From Paenibacillus sp. NEAU-GSW1 (GTDB lineage: Bacteria; Bacillota; Bacilli; Paenibacillales; Paenibacillaceae): 64,000 bases of DNA. The notes below the pieces were generated by a model that saw nothing but the letters and a program-made list of their open reading frames with translations, was not told the DNA's origin and searched no databases. The stretch lies in assembly GCF_009737085.1 (NCBI RefSeq), contig NZ_WOVL01000024.1, positions 19,579 to 83,578 on the forward strand. The letters are read 5' to 3'. Below are positions 8,355 through 16,753 of this stretch, piece after piece; position 1 is the stretch's first letter; the number at the start of each line of letters is the position of its first letter. Both the position numbers and the translations under genes were made by a program.

Positions 8355-9506
8355 ATGAAGCTGATTTCGATTGAACCGACACCAAGTCCAAATTCGATGA
8401 AGTTAAATGTTGACGAGCCGCTTGCCAAAGGCTTGCAGCAATCCTATACAACAAAGGAAGCGGAGTCCGCTCCTGAGCCTTTGCGCAGCCTCCTCGCCAT
8501 TGAAGGGGTGCGCAGCGTTTTCCGCACCGCCGATTTTATCGCTCTTGACCGCATTGCGAATGCGGATTGGGCGCGTATTCTCGCCGACGTTCGCGCGCTG
8601 CTGTCCGGCGGCTCTTCCGTCGAGGCGAACGCGGAAGCGGTCCCTTCTGCGGAAGGATACGGCGAAGCGCACGCACTCGTGCAAATGTTCCGCGGCATCC
8701 CGATGCAGGTGCGCGTCAAAACCGGCGAGCGCGAAGTTCGATCCGCGCTGCCGCCGAAGTTTTTCGCCGCCGTATCCGATGCGGCCGGAGCGACTATGAT
8801 CCGCGAGCGGAAGCTGGAGGATCTCGGCGTCCGTTACGGCGAGCTGGAGGAAATCGCCGCCGATATCGTAAAGGAGCTCGACGCGGCCTATACGGATGAG
8901 CGGCTTGGCGCTTTGATCGAAGCAGCGCGGGCGCTTGGCCCTGGCGACGAGCTTGCGCTGCCAGCCAGACTGGCGCCGCTGTCGCCGGAGGAGCTTGCGG
9001 AGCAGCTGGACTCGCCGGATTGGCAAGCCCGATATGCCGCGCTTGAACGGATCGGCTCCGCCGAGCCCGAGCTGCTGCCTTCGCTTGCGAAAGCGCTGGG
9101 CGACGACAATATGTCCGTCCGCAGGCTTGCCGTCGTCTATCTCGGCGATTTGCGCGATACGCCTGAGGCGATGCCTTATATGATTCAGGCGCTGCGCGAT
9201 AAGTCTGCAGCTGTCCGGCGCACAGCCGGAGATACGCTCTCCGATTGGGGCAATCCGGCTGCGATCGGCCCAATGATCGAGGCGCTGCGCGATTCGAACA
9301 AGCTCGTTCGCTGGCGCGCAGCCCGCTTCTTGTATGAGATCGGCGACGAAAGCGCGATCGAAGCGCTGCGCGTCGCTGCGCAGGATGCCGAGTTCGAGAT
9401 CAAGCTGCAAGCGCAAATGGCGCTCGAGCGAATCGAGCGCGGCGAAGAAGCCGCCGGCTCGGTCTGGCAGCAGATGACCGCAGCCCGCGCCCGCGAGCAG
9501 CAATAG
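8355..9506 (+). CDS. CvfC/YpgR-like protein: Nfu N-terminal domain plus HEAT repeats
   Basis: The start at 8355 gives MKLISIEPTPSPNSMKLN, the hallmark of the N-terminal domain of Nfu/NifU iron-sulfur scaffold proteins; the upstream in-frame ATG at 8331 overlaps the ribosome site. That domain covers about residues 1-85. A linker region follows, then from about residue 215 four or so HEAT-like helical repeats (units such as LLPSLAKALGDDNMSVRRLA and AMPYMIQALRDKSAAVRRTA). The layout matches B. subtilis YpgR and S. aureus CvfC (conserved virulence factor C). No C-terminal Nfu cysteine domain is present, so iron-sulfur assembly is not proven. Biochemical role unknown. Confidence 0.85.
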   Translation: MKLISIEPTPSPNSMKLNVDEPLAKGLQQSYTTKEAESAPEPLRSLLAIEGVRSVFRTADFIALDRIANADWARILADVRALLSGGSSVEANAEAVPSAEGYGEAHALVQMFRGIPMQVRVKTGEREVRSALPPKFFAAVSDAAGATMIRERKLEDLGVRYGELEEIAADIVKELDAAYTDERLGALIEAARALGPGDELALPARLAPLSPEELAEQLDSPDWQARYAALERIGSAEPELLPSLAKALGDDNMSVRRLAVVYLGDLRDTPEAMPYMIQALRDKSAAVRRTAGDTLSDWGNPAAIGPMIEALRDSNKLVRWRAARFLYEIGDESAIEALRVAAQDAEFEIKLQAQMALERIERGEEAAGSVWQQMTAARAREQQ

Positions 9507-9561
9507 CGCTGACGAAACAAGGCCGATTACAGCCTTGTTTGCCCCCGTCTCGCTCGCATAC

Positions 9562-9607
9562 AAAAAGCACCGTCCTATCTCCATCTGGATAATAGGACGG
9601 TGCTTTT
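9562..9607. terminator. Bidirectional terminator between convergent genes
   Basis: Stem AAAGCACCGTCCTAT / ATAGGACGGTGCTTT with A and T runs at the feet, placed between the convergent HEAT-repeat and transglutaminase genes. Confidence 0.85.
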
Positions 9608-9614
9608 ATCAAAT

Positions 9615-10778
9615 TTAGCGGCTATAGCTCAGTTCGACCTTTACGAGTATCGAGCCGTCGGTGCCGTACGGCTCATAGGTGGCCGAATAGCCAACAGCTA
9701 CGCCGGCTGCAGTGAATGCTTCCTTCAGATCCTCCGCCAAGCTGTCACCGCCTTCATATCGGAAGCCAAACTCCCCGCTTTTCTGCGACAGCTGTTTGCG
9801 CACAAATTGCGCAAGCTCTCTTTTATCAGCAACAGTACGATCCGCTTCGAGCCAACCAAGGCCAAGCTCTTCCTTCAACTGAGCAAACGCTTCTCGCGAC
9901 TGTTCTCCGCCGCTGCTCCCGAGCATCTTCAACTCTTCCGCATAGCTCCGATCTGCCGCAGGATACGTTTTCACCCAGGTATGATCGGCTCTCAATTCAT
10001 CGTCCGTCTTTAAATAGTAGCTGTACCGAATCGGCTGAAGCGCGGAAAATGATGCATTGCCGCCCTCGCTTTGGCTTGCGGTTTCAATAATCGGATCATC
10101 CCAAGTGAGATCCAGATGGTACCAGTTGCCGTCGAGCTGCACCATGTTCCACGCATGATCGCCTGATTTGACCGACCCTTCCGCGATCCGCACTGGAATG
10201 CCGGCTTGCTTCAGCATCGAATAACCTAACAATGAATAACCTTGGCAAACGGCTCGGCCTGTCGTCAAAGCTTCGTAAGCGGTGTAACGGGTAAGCGACT
10301 GGTCATATTCAAGGCGGCCCACAATCCAATCGTGAATCGCTTTTACTTTTTGATGATCGTTCATTGCCGGGGTAATAATGTCCGCCAGTGCTTGCCTGAC
10401 AGTTTCCTCCACTTTAGCCGTCTGCTCTTGCGTCTCCCGGTACCTTGCTTCGATTTTGATCGACGACCTTCCGCCCCAGCTGCGAATCGTATACAAGTAA
10501 GAATCCAATACATAAGCAATATAATCGTCTTTGGCCAATGATCGGCGAATCGACGTCTGCAAATTGTCCGCAAGCTCCTGCTTATTGCCATCATACTGAA
10601 TCGTGAAATGTTCAGCTCGCTCTAAAAAATGCTTCGACATTTCCTGCTCCAGCTGTTCCATTGTCGAGCTTTGGCCCGACTCCGCAAGAACAGGGAACAG
10701 GTCGAGCTTTATCTCCAAACTAAACGCGGCGATGACTACGACTGTCAAAGCCAGCAGCTTGCCAGCATGTTTGCGCAT
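9615..10778 (-). CDS. Exported transglutaminase-like protein
   Basis: 387-aa protein with an N-terminal signal or anchor segment (LLALTVVVIAAFSLEI) and a transglutaminase-like fold around residues 160-255. The Cys-His-Asp triad is visible: TTGRAVCQGYSLLGYSMLK (Cys), DHAWNMVQLDGNWYHLDLTW (His, then Asp). In bacteria such exported domains are usually proteases, amidases or cross-linking enzymes acting at the cell wall. The C-terminal 100 residues show no motif I recognise. A Shine-Dalgarno precedes the start at 10778. Single gene, ended by the hairpin at 9562-9607. Confidence 0.85.
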   Translation of the reverse strand: MRKHAGKLLALTVVVIAAFSLEIKLDLFPVLAESGQSSTMEQLEQEMSKHFLERAEHFTIQYDGNKQELADNLQTSIRRSLAKDDYIAYVLDSYLYTIRSWGGRSSIKIEARYRETQEQTAKVEETVRQALADIITPAMNDHQKVKAIHDWIVGRLEYDQSLTRYTAYEALTTGRAVCQGYSLLGYSMLKQAGIPVRIAEGSVKSGDHAWNMVQLDGNWYHLDLTWDDPIIETASQSEGGNASFSALQPIRYSYYLKTDDELRADHTWVKTYPAADRSYAEELKMLGSSGGEQSREAFAQLKEELGLGWLEADRTVADKRELAQFVRKQLSQKSGEFGFRYEGGDSLAEDLKEAFTAAGVAVGYSATYEPYGTDGSILVKVELSYSR

Positions 10779-10971
10779 AAGGCCCTCCCTCTCCGTACCT
10801 TGCTCCCTATTGGAAAAGCTTTCTATTCATTTCTATTCTAACCGAATATTCGAGATGCTAACTAGAAGCCCAATAATAAAAAACAATTACCATTAATATT
10901 GCCGGCTAAGAGCATTAAAGAATGAAGACAATAGCCAAGTACTAAAATTCGCAACTTCGGAGGATGAACGG

Positions 10972-11316
10972 ATGTACCAGCCTAACTTTTCAAGTCAGAT
11001 TCATCAATGCGAGCAAATCGCTCAGCAAATGATGCAGCAAACTCAGCAAGCAACGCAAATGTATCAGCAGCTGCTGCAGCAGGAACAGCAAAACGCAAGA
11101 ACGTTGGAGGATATTGCTCAAAAAGAGCAAAAAGCAGCTCATATTATACAAACTGCTTTGCACGGTCATCAAATGGCCATGCAGCAATTGCAACAAGTGA
11201 CCAATATTTGCAGGCAATTGGAGCAATCCGCCCAAACGTTTACAATGACTGCTTTTAACCAGCAGCAGTTGCATCAGCCGCAAAATCATTTTAGCACACA
11301 AAACCATTTCCAATAA
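10972..11316 (+). CDS. Glutamine-rich small protein
   Basis: 114 residues of which 35 are Gln, with heptad-like hydrophobic spacing (repeated QQ/LQQ/MQQ), predicting a long amphipathic helix or coiled coil. Two cysteines lie in similar contexts (HQCEQ, NICRQ). No signal peptide. A strong GGAGG (10959-10963) precedes the ATG. The WGxxGxxG gene starts 19 bases downstream, so the two are probably co-transcribed. Similar Q-rich proteins occur among spore-coat or surface proteins of spore formers, but that is only analogy. Confidence 0.75.
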   Translation: MYQPNFSSQIHQCEQIAQQMMQQTQQATQMYQQLLQQEQQNARTLEDIAQKEQKAAHIIQTALHGHQMAMQQLQQVTNICRQLEQSAQTFTMTAFNQQQLHQPQNHFSTQNHFQ

Positions 11317-11335
11317 AAGAAGGGGTAAAAACCAA

Positions 11336-11764
11336 ATGATCAAGAAAAAAGCTGGCTTGCTGCTAACTGCCGTTTGCCTGTCGCTTTCATTATCGTCTGC
11401 CGCCTATGCCAACCAAGGCGTTGCAAACCGAACGGAGCCGACACCTTTCGCAGATTCGCAATATCGTGGTACAGGAACGTATAACAACGGCACTTATTAT
11501 AACGGAAACACGTATAATGGCACCTTTAGAGGCGCAGGAGCTCCCAATAATAATATGGGCATTCTCCCCACCGGCACTGATCGCACAACAAGAGACGGTT
11601 ACGGAGCGCAAAGCTACAATAATCGCTCTGTCGGCTTGACAGATAAGGCAAATCGTTACCGGACGACCGCCGCAGACGATAATGATATGGATTGGGGCTG
11701 GCTCGGCCTTTTAGGATTAATCGGTTTAGCCGGACTCCGCAATCGCGGACGAGAGAGAACTTAA
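11336..11764 (+). CDS. Secreted/anchored WGxxGxxG-family protein
   Basis: 142 aa. The N-terminal signal peptide (KKKAGLLLTAVCLSLSLSSAAYA) is followed by a low-complexity Tyr/Asn/Gly/Thr middle with repeats such as YNNGTYYNGNTYNGTF. The C-terminus, DWGWLGLLGLIGLAGL followed by RNRGRER, is the WGxxGxxG motif, helix and basic tail of a small family of probable envelope-anchored proteins. The C-terminal layout recalls sorting tails of the CTERM type, but no cognate protease is in the window. Follows the Q-rich gene and is ended by the hairpin at 11781. Confidence 0.8.
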   Translation: MIKKKAGLLLTAVCLSLSLSSAAYANQGVANRTEPTPFADSQYRGTGTYNNGTYYNGNTYNGTFRGAGAPNNNMGILPTGTDRTTRDGYGAQSYNNRSVGLTDKANRYRTTAADDNDMDWGWLGLLGLIGLAGLRNRGRERT

Positions 11765-11780
11765 CTTTATTTGCCGTTCG

Positions 11781-11810
11781 TCAGGCCGTTCGATAGAGCG
11801 GCCTGATTTT
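11781..11810 (+). terminator. Terminator after the WGxxGxxG gene
   Basis: Stem TCAGGCCG / CGGCCTGA closed by a short loop and followed by TTTT. Confidence 0.8.
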
Positions 11811-11886
11811 AAACGGTGTCATTGACGGAACTACATGATCTTTCCGAAATCTTTAAACTTTGAATTTCAGGTTGCAGCGGATCTTA

Positions 11887-12912
11887 CTACCTTTGAAAAA
11901 CCGAGCTGCGAACAACAAGCGTAGGCGGAATATACAAACGCAGCATCTCCCGATTACGATTCCCCTTCAAGGAAAGCAGCAGTTCAGCCGCAGCTTCGGA
12001 CATTCGCTCTTTCTCCACGCGCATCGTCGTCATGCCGAGGCCGCTTTCTTCCTCATATTGAAGATCGTCAAAGCCAATGATCGAGATATCCTCCGGCACC
12101 TTCAGCTGCCGCCTACGCAGCTGTTTGGCAAGCAGAAAGGCGATTCGATCGTTCCCGCAAAAAAACGCGCTTGGCCATTCTTCCAACCGGTTCAAAAACT
12201 CATCAATTTCCCGCTCTGTATCGTGAAAGCCTCCGGAATACGTCAATACGCATTTCATATCTAATTGAAGCCTGTGCTCCTGTAATGCGCTCCAATAGCC
12301 AAGCCAGCGCTCTTCATGGCTGGTCGTCAAGTTGGCAGGGCCGATAAATCCGATGCTGCGATGTCCAGATTGAATAAGAGTTTTAACTGCCTCGCAGGCC
12401 CCTTCCGTGTTCGCTGAAGCGACAACCGGACAAGGCAGCTCGCGATGGTACGAGTCCAGCATAACGAGCGGCGCATCCAGCTCCCAGACAAGCCTTGCAT
12501 AATTTTTCACCACAATCCCGAACAAAATAATGCCTTCATAGGAAAGCTCGGCACAATGTCTCGGCAGCTGAAGCGAGGCTTCCATTTCCTGATCTATCGG
12601 CGCAATAACGGCGTTTAGCCCTCTTTTTCGAACGCTCCTCTCCAGTCCCCAGATCATATCATGGTAGAAGCGGAAATGATCGTTATCCTGATAGCTCATA
12701 ATTCGCTCAGGCACCAGCACGAGCACATTCCCGCTTGACGCCGTCTTATCCGCATATTGGCCATAACCGAGCTCCTTGGCTGTCTGCAAAATCCGGTATC
12801 GCATTTCATCGCTGACGCCTTTCTTATCTTGCAAGGCAAGCGATACGGCATTTTTCGAAATATGTAAATGGTCTGCAATATTCTGCATCGACACTTTCTT
12901 TTTGCTGCCCAT
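11887..12912 (-). CDS. LacI-family transcriptional regulator
   Basis: 341 aa from the ATG at 12912 (MGSKKKVSMQNIADHLHISK); the longer open frame to 13161 crosses the divergent promoter and is not credible. The N-terminal LacI helix-turn-helix is VSMQNIADHLHISKNAVSLAL, followed by a periplasmic-binding-protein-like effector domain (SIGFIGPANLTTSHEERWLGY; SIIGFDDLQYEEESGLGMTT). It is divergent from the ROK kinase and manA, so it most likely controls uptake or phosphorylation of a hexose such as mannose, and itself. The effector sugar cannot be read from sequence. Confidence 0.9.
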   Translation of the reverse strand: MGSKKKVSMQNIADHLHISKNAVSLALQDKKGVSDEMRYRILQTAKELGYGQYADKTASSGNVLVLVPERIMSYQDNDHFRFYHDMIWGLERSVRKRGLNAVIAPIDQEMEASLQLPRHCAELSYEGIILFGIVVKNYARLVWELDAPLVMLDSYHRELPCPVVASANTEGACEAVKTLIQSGHRSIGFIGPANLTTSHEERWLGYWSALQEHRLQLDMKCVLTYSGGFHDTEREIDEFLNRLEEWPSAFFCGNDRIAFLLAKQLRRRQLKVPEDISIIGFDDLQYEEESGLGMTTMRVEKERMSEAAAELLLSLKGNRNREMLRLYIPPTLVVRSSVFQR

Positions 12913-12953
12913 TGTTCTTTTCAATCCCTTCGAAACATGATAAACTAAACCCA

Positions 12954-12992
12954 ACTTTACTTTACTTATTATTATTTTGTCAAGTTTGTCAA
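12954..12992 (-). promoter_or_regulatory. Promoter of the LacI gene with doubled TTGACA
   Basis: On the minus strand a TTGACA box (12978-12983) and TAAAGT (12954-12959) are 18 bases apart. A second TTGACA copy (12987-12992) lies just upstream, forming the direct repeat CTTGACAAACTTGACAA. No convincing LacI-type palindrome is seen in this gap. Confidence 0.5.
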
Positions 12993-13027
12993 GTGAAGCG
13001 GTATGAAGGAACAGGAGGGAACGGCTA

Positions 13028-13945
13028 GTGAAATATGCAGTCGGAATCGATATCGGCGGCACAAAAACAGCTCTTGGCCTCGTCACATCAGACGGGCAAG
13101 TGTTGTCCAAAGCATCACTTACTACAGATCTGTCGCTTGCGCCGTCTGATATGGTTGACAAAATAGCGGAAGCAGCCCATCGCCTGCTTTCTGAGAGCAG
13201 TCTGCAGCAGACTGACCTTCAAGGAATCGGCCTGGGCGCACCCGGCCCTCTGAACACGAAGCTTGGGCAAATCGCCGAGCCTCCCAATCTTCGCAGTTGG
13301 TGGAACTTCCCTGTCGTAGAATCGTTTAAGCGCCATTTTCAGGTGCCGATTGTACTGGAGAACGACGCGACTGCCGCAGCCTTGGCGGAAAAATGGATGG
13401 GAGCGGCCAAGTCGGCGGACCACTTCGTATACATCACGATCAGTACCGGCATCGGAGCGGGAATTTACAGCCACGGAAGACTCATTACCGGCGCGACCGG
13501 AAATGCTGGTGATATCGGGCATATGGTCGTTGATCCATCCGGCGGCGACTGTCCGTGCGGACAACGCGGGTGCTTCGAACATATCGCCTCAGGTACGGCG
13601 ATTGCTAGAGAAGCCAGCTCGCTGTTACAGCGTCCGGTTACATCCAAAGAGGTTTTCGAGCTTGCCCTATCCGGTCAGAATACCGAAATGAAACAGCTCG
13701 TCGATCGCGTGTTCGGCAACATTGGCGTCGGTTGTGCAACGCTAATTAACACTTTCGATCCTGAGCTGCTTGTTATCGGGGGCGGCGTCTCCCAGGTAGG
13801 AGAGCCTTTATTCGAAGCCGTTGGCGCATATATCAAGCGCAATGCGCTGAATCCTTCCGGGCGGAATACGCCTGTTGTTCCTGCTGCGCTTCAACAAGAA
13901 GCCGGCTTAATCGGCGCAGCCGCACTTATTCATACGAAGTATTAG
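13028..13945 (+). CDS. ROK-family sugar kinase (glucokinase/fructokinase-like)
   Basis: ATP-dependent hexose kinase of 305 aa. A GTG start follows an AGGAGGGAAC ribosome site. The ATP-binding start GIDIGGTKTALGLV, the catalytic-region motif VPIVLENDATAAALAE, the sugar-binding ISTGIGAGI and the zinc motif CPCGQRGCFEH are all in place. ROK kinases of this size phosphorylate glucose, mannose or fructose. manA starts 14 bases downstream, so a mannose or fructose pathway feeding fructose 6-phosphate is likely. Confidence 0.88.
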   Translation: MKYAVGIDIGGTKTALGLVTSDGQVLSKASLTTDLSLAPSDMVDKIAEAAHRLLSESSLQQTDLQGIGLGAPGPLNTKLGQIAEPPNLRSWWNFPVVESFKRHFQVPIVLENDATAAALAEKWMGAAKSADHFVYITISTGIGAGIYSHGRLITGATGNAGDIGHMVVDPSGGDCPCGQRGCFEHIASGTAIAREASSLLQRPVTSKEVFELALSGQNTEMKQLVDRVFGNIGVGCATLINTFDPELLVIGGGVSQVGEPLFEAVGAYIKRNALNPSGRNTPVVPAALQQEAGLIGAAALIHTKY

Positions 13946-13959
13946 AAGAGGAGTGTTAC

Positions 13960-14907
13960 ATGATGAATCAACCAATTTATTTGCAACCGGTTTTTCAAGA
14001 ACGAATTTGGGGCGGAACCAAGCTCAAGGAGCTTTTCGGATATTCCATTCCAAATGAGCGTACTGGCGAGTGCTGGGCTGTATCGGCACATCCAAACGGC
14101 CAAAGCATCGTCAAAGACGGGCCTTATCAAGGCATGCCGCTTGGCACGCTTTGGACGGCGCATCCTGAGCTGTTCCGTTCCAACTCGCCGGTGTTCCCTT
14201 TGCTCATCAAACTGCTTGATGCCTCCGACGATTTATCGGTGCAAGTGCATCCGGATGATGCGTATGCCGGCAAGCACGAGAACGGCGAGCTCGGCAAGAC
14301 GGAGTGTTGGTATATTGTTGACGCGGAGCCCGGTGCCGCAATTATTTACGGTCATGAGGCTTCTTCTAAGGAAGAGCTGGAGCAGCGGATTCAGAACGGC
14401 CAATGGGATGAGCTGCTTACGAAGGTACCTGTAAAACCGGGCGACTTCTTCTATGTGCCAAGCGGCACGATCCACGCTCTCGGCAAAGGCATCGTTGTGC
14501 TGGAGACGCAGCAAAGCTCCGACACGACTTACCGGGTATACGATTATGACCGCCGGGACAAAAACGGTCATTTGCGCGAGCTTCATCTGGAGAAAGCGAT
14601 CGATGTGACAACCATCCCGCAGGCATACACGCCTGCAGCTTACCAGACGAAGACACATGAAGGAACTGCTGTTACGACATTCGTATCCAACTCCTTCTTT
14701 AGCGTTGAAAAATGGGACGTATCCGGTAAAACCGGCATGCCTGCACATGACCAATACACGCTCGCAAGCGTCATTAACGGCAGCGGCAAGCTCCGCACCC
14801 CAGACAGCGAATATTCGCTGAACAAAGGCGATCATCTCATTCTTCCGGTTGGCTTCGGGCCATACGAGCTGGATGGCGAGCTTATGCTCATTACTTCGCG
14901 CGAGTAG
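13960..14907 (+). CDS. manA: Mannose-6-phosphate isomerase, class I
   Basis: Zinc enzyme interconverting mannose 6-phosphate and fructose 6-phosphate. Metal ligands are in LSVQVHPDDAYA (Gln, His), the Glu of GKTECWYI, and the late His of PSGTIHALGKGI. The length (315 aa) fits the short Firmicute type. Start ATGATG at 13960 follows a GAGGAG site; ATG at 13963 is equally possible. Last gene of the ROK kinase-manA operon, ended by a strong hairpin. Confidence 0.95.
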   Translation: MMNQPIYLQPVFQERIWGGTKLKELFGYSIPNERTGECWAVSAHPNGQSIVKDGPYQGMPLGTLWTAHPELFRSNSPVFPLLIKLLDASDDLSVQVHPDDAYAGKHENGELGKTECWYIVDAEPGAAIIYGHEASSKEELEQRIQNGQWDELLTKVPVKPGDFFYVPSGTIHALGKGIVVLETQQSSDTTYRVYDYDRRDKNGHLRELHLEKAIDVTTIPQAYTPAAYQTKTHEGTAVTTFVSNSFFSVEKWDVSGKTGMPAHDQYTLASVINGSGKLRTPDSEYSLNKGDHLILPVGFGPYELDGELMLITSRE

Positions 14908-14922
14908 CCTCGCAAACAAAAC

Positions 14923-14963
14923 AAACGCCCGAATCTTCCCTGCGGGGACGATCCGGGCGTTTT
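14923..14963 (+). terminator. Terminator after manA
   Basis: Arms AAACGCCCGAATC and GATCCGGGCGTTT followed by a T-rich stretch. Directly behind it (14966-14995) are three tandem copies of TTTTCAACT/C, a short simple repeat. Confidence 0.85.
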
Positions 14964-15121
14964 AATTTTCAACTTTTCAACTTTTCAACTTTCAAACGAG
15001 ATTTAATGATTGAAAACGCTCCACTTTTTGTAATACAACTGTAATATTCCACTCAGCTTCGCTTCATCTTGGCCTTCTATAATAAACCTATGACCCCCCT
15101 TTATTATATAAACTCTCTTGC

Positions 15122-15143
15122 GCCTGCGGCATTTGCCGCAGGC
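15122..15143. terminator. GC-rich hairpin downstream of the alpha/beta hydrolase
   Basis: Inverted repeat GCCTGCGGC / GCCGCAGGC with a 4-base loop, just after the minus-strand hydrolase stop. It lacks a clear T run on that strand, so its terminator role is uncertain. Confidence 0.4.
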
Positions 15144-15161
15144 AACTTTGTTTTCATAGGG

Positions 15162-16103
15162 TCATTTCATATGTTTATTGATAAAAGGAAGCACATGCTG
15201 CCAGAACTGCGGATCTTTCTCGGAAGCGCTGTGGCCGCTAGAATCGACAAACAGCGTCTCCATCGTTCCGGACGGAAGCTGTTTCTTCAGTTCTTGCAAA
15301 TCCGATACTGGGATAAAATCGTCTCCGAGCGAGTGCACCATATAGACCGGCGTTTTGCCAGCGCCAGCTCCTCCCTCATCGTCCGGCCTTTTCGCGTATT
15401 GCTTTAATAACTTCGGAATGCTGGCCGCCCGATATTCGGCGCGTGAGATGCCGGCCCTCAGAAGCCAAATAAAAGGAATGAGGTAGCCAAGCGGAAAATA
15501 AGGCAGCTTCTTTATTTTTAATTGCGAACGCATCATCGTATCGAATTTCACAGGCATCGAATCCGTTACAACGGCACGGACCTTTAGTCCTTTGGCAAGC
15601 GCCAGCAACGTGCCGAAGCCGCCAAACGAATGTCCGAGCACAACAATACGCTCCTTATCCGTTTGCGGCATGCTCTTCACCTTCGCAACGGCGGCAAGCA
15701 CATCATCGCGAAACATAAATGCGGACGGCGCATTTATACCTTCGCTTTCCCCATGACTCCGCGCATCATAAAGGAATACGGCATAACCGGCTTCATATAA
15801 TGGCTTGGCATAACGAAGCACTCGATACCGATTTGAACTCCATCCGTGAGCAATGACGACAGTCGGCAAGCTGCCGGTTTCAACCGAGCGGGCCTCCGGT
15901 TTATACATAAACCAGCCAAACAGCTCCGAGCCCCCGCTCGTAAATTGGACATTCTCGACGTGCACAGTTGCGTCGTCTACTGCCTTAACTTCTTTTCTGC
16001 TCGGGCGTTGGCTGAGCGCTCCAATTTTCCATACGCCTGCCGCCGCAGCGCCGATTATTACGAATGCAGACACTGCTCCAATTGCAGCTGCTCCAACCAT
16101 CAT
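15162..16103 (-). CDS. Membrane-anchored alpha/beta hydrolase
   Basis: 313 aa with one N-terminal membrane helix (VGAAAIGAVSAFVIIGAAAAGVW). The oxyanion-hole motif VIAHGWSSNR and the nucleophile elbow VLGHSFGGFG (Ser) are typical. The acid (GDDFIPVSD) and the late histidine (DSSGHSASEKD) complete the triad. This resembles the YqkD/FrsA-type hydrolases that act on acyl or peptide esters near the membrane. Substrate unknown. It ends convergent to manA and begins 15 bases after the stop of the upstream aldolase gene, so it may be the last member of the AraC-mutY-eda cluster. Confidence 0.88.
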   Translation of the reverse strand: MMVGAAAIGAVSAFVIIGAAAAGVWKIGALSQRPSRKEVKAVDDATVHVENVQFTSGGSELFGWFMYKPEARSVETGSLPTVVIAHGWSSNRYRVLRYAKPLYEAGYAVFLYDARSHGESEGINAPSAFMFRDDVLAAVAKVKSMPQTDKERIVVLGHSFGGFGTLLALAKGLKVRAVVTDSMPVKFDTMMRSQLKIKKLPYFPLGYLIPFIWLLRAGISRAEYRAASIPKLLKQYAKRPDDEGGAGAGKTPVYMVHSLGDDFIPVSDLQELKKQLPSGTMETLFVDSSGHSASEKDPQFWQHVLPFINKHMK

Positions 16104-16118
16104 AACGCCTCCTTTGGC

Positions 16119-16751
16119 TTACAATGCTCTTACCGCCTCGACAAATTGCTTCGCTCGCTCCGTTACTTGCTCATGACGGCCCTCCCGAATCCATTCCAGG
16201 TTGACCAGCTTGCCGCCCATGCCTACTGCATTCGCCCCGGACTTAAAGTATTCGGCAATATTGTGCAAATCGACGCCGCCCGTCGCAATCATCGGAATCT
16301 GATCAAGCGGCCCGCGTATTTCCGCCAAGTATTTCGTGCCTAAAGTGCCCATCGGGAAAATTTTCACCGCGTCCGCGCCTGCTTTCCACGCCTTTACAAT
16401 TTCCGTCGGCGTCATAACGCCCGGCCATACGGATAATCCCCGTTCCCGGCCGTAAGCAATAACCGCTTCATCCAGGTTTGGCGAAATAAGAAACTGCGCG
16501 CCTGCATCCGCTGCCGTCTTCGCCATATCCAAGTCAAGCACCGTTCCGGCGCCTACCCAAGCTTTTCCGTCAAAATTGGAACGCCATCTCTCGATCATAA
16601 CGGCCGCTCCAGGCGTATTCATCGTAATTTCCATCAGGCGGATACCGCCGTCGATTAATGCTTGTCCTGCCGCATCTGCATGACGATCCTCGATTCCTCG
16701 CAGTATCGCTACAATTTTATGCTCAAGCAGCTGCTCCAGCATTGTGCTCAT
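16119..16751 (-). CDS. eda: KDPG/KHG aldolase
   Basis: Class I aldolase cleaving 2-keto-3-deoxy-6-phosphogluconate to pyruvate and glyceraldehyde 3-phosphate, and/or 4-hydroxy-2-oxoglutarate to pyruvate and glyoxylate. The Schiff-base lysine is in ADAVKIFPMGTLG near residue 130; other motifs are VAILRG at the N-terminus and WVGAGTVLD. The start MSTMLEQLLEHK at 16751 lies 2 bases after the mutY stop, with GAGG inside the end of mutY; the longer frame to 16784 is discarded. Kinase and dehydratase partners are not in the window. Confidence 0.92.
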   Translation of the reverse strand: MSTMLEQLLEHKIVAILRGIEDRHADAAGQALIDGGIRLMEITMNTPGAAVMIERWRSNFDGKAWVGAGTVLDLDMAKTAADAGAQFLISPNLDEAVIAYGRERGLSVWPGVMTPTEIVKAWKAGADAVKIFPMGTLGTKYLAEIRGPLDQIPMIATGGVDLHNIAEYFKSGANAVGMGGKLVNLEWIREGRHEQVTERAKQFVEAVRAL

Positions 16752-16753
16752 CG

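Noticed and set aside
8403..9584. 393-codon minus-strand frame opposite the HEAT-repeat gene
   Set aside because: High-GC antisense shadow: Arg/Leu/Gln-rich, no motif, no ribosome site; the plus-strand gene has clear domains.
12912..13161. 83-residue N-terminal extension of the LacI regulator
   Set aside because: It would run antisense through the ROK kinase start and the divergent promoter; the HTH begins right after the ATG at 12912.
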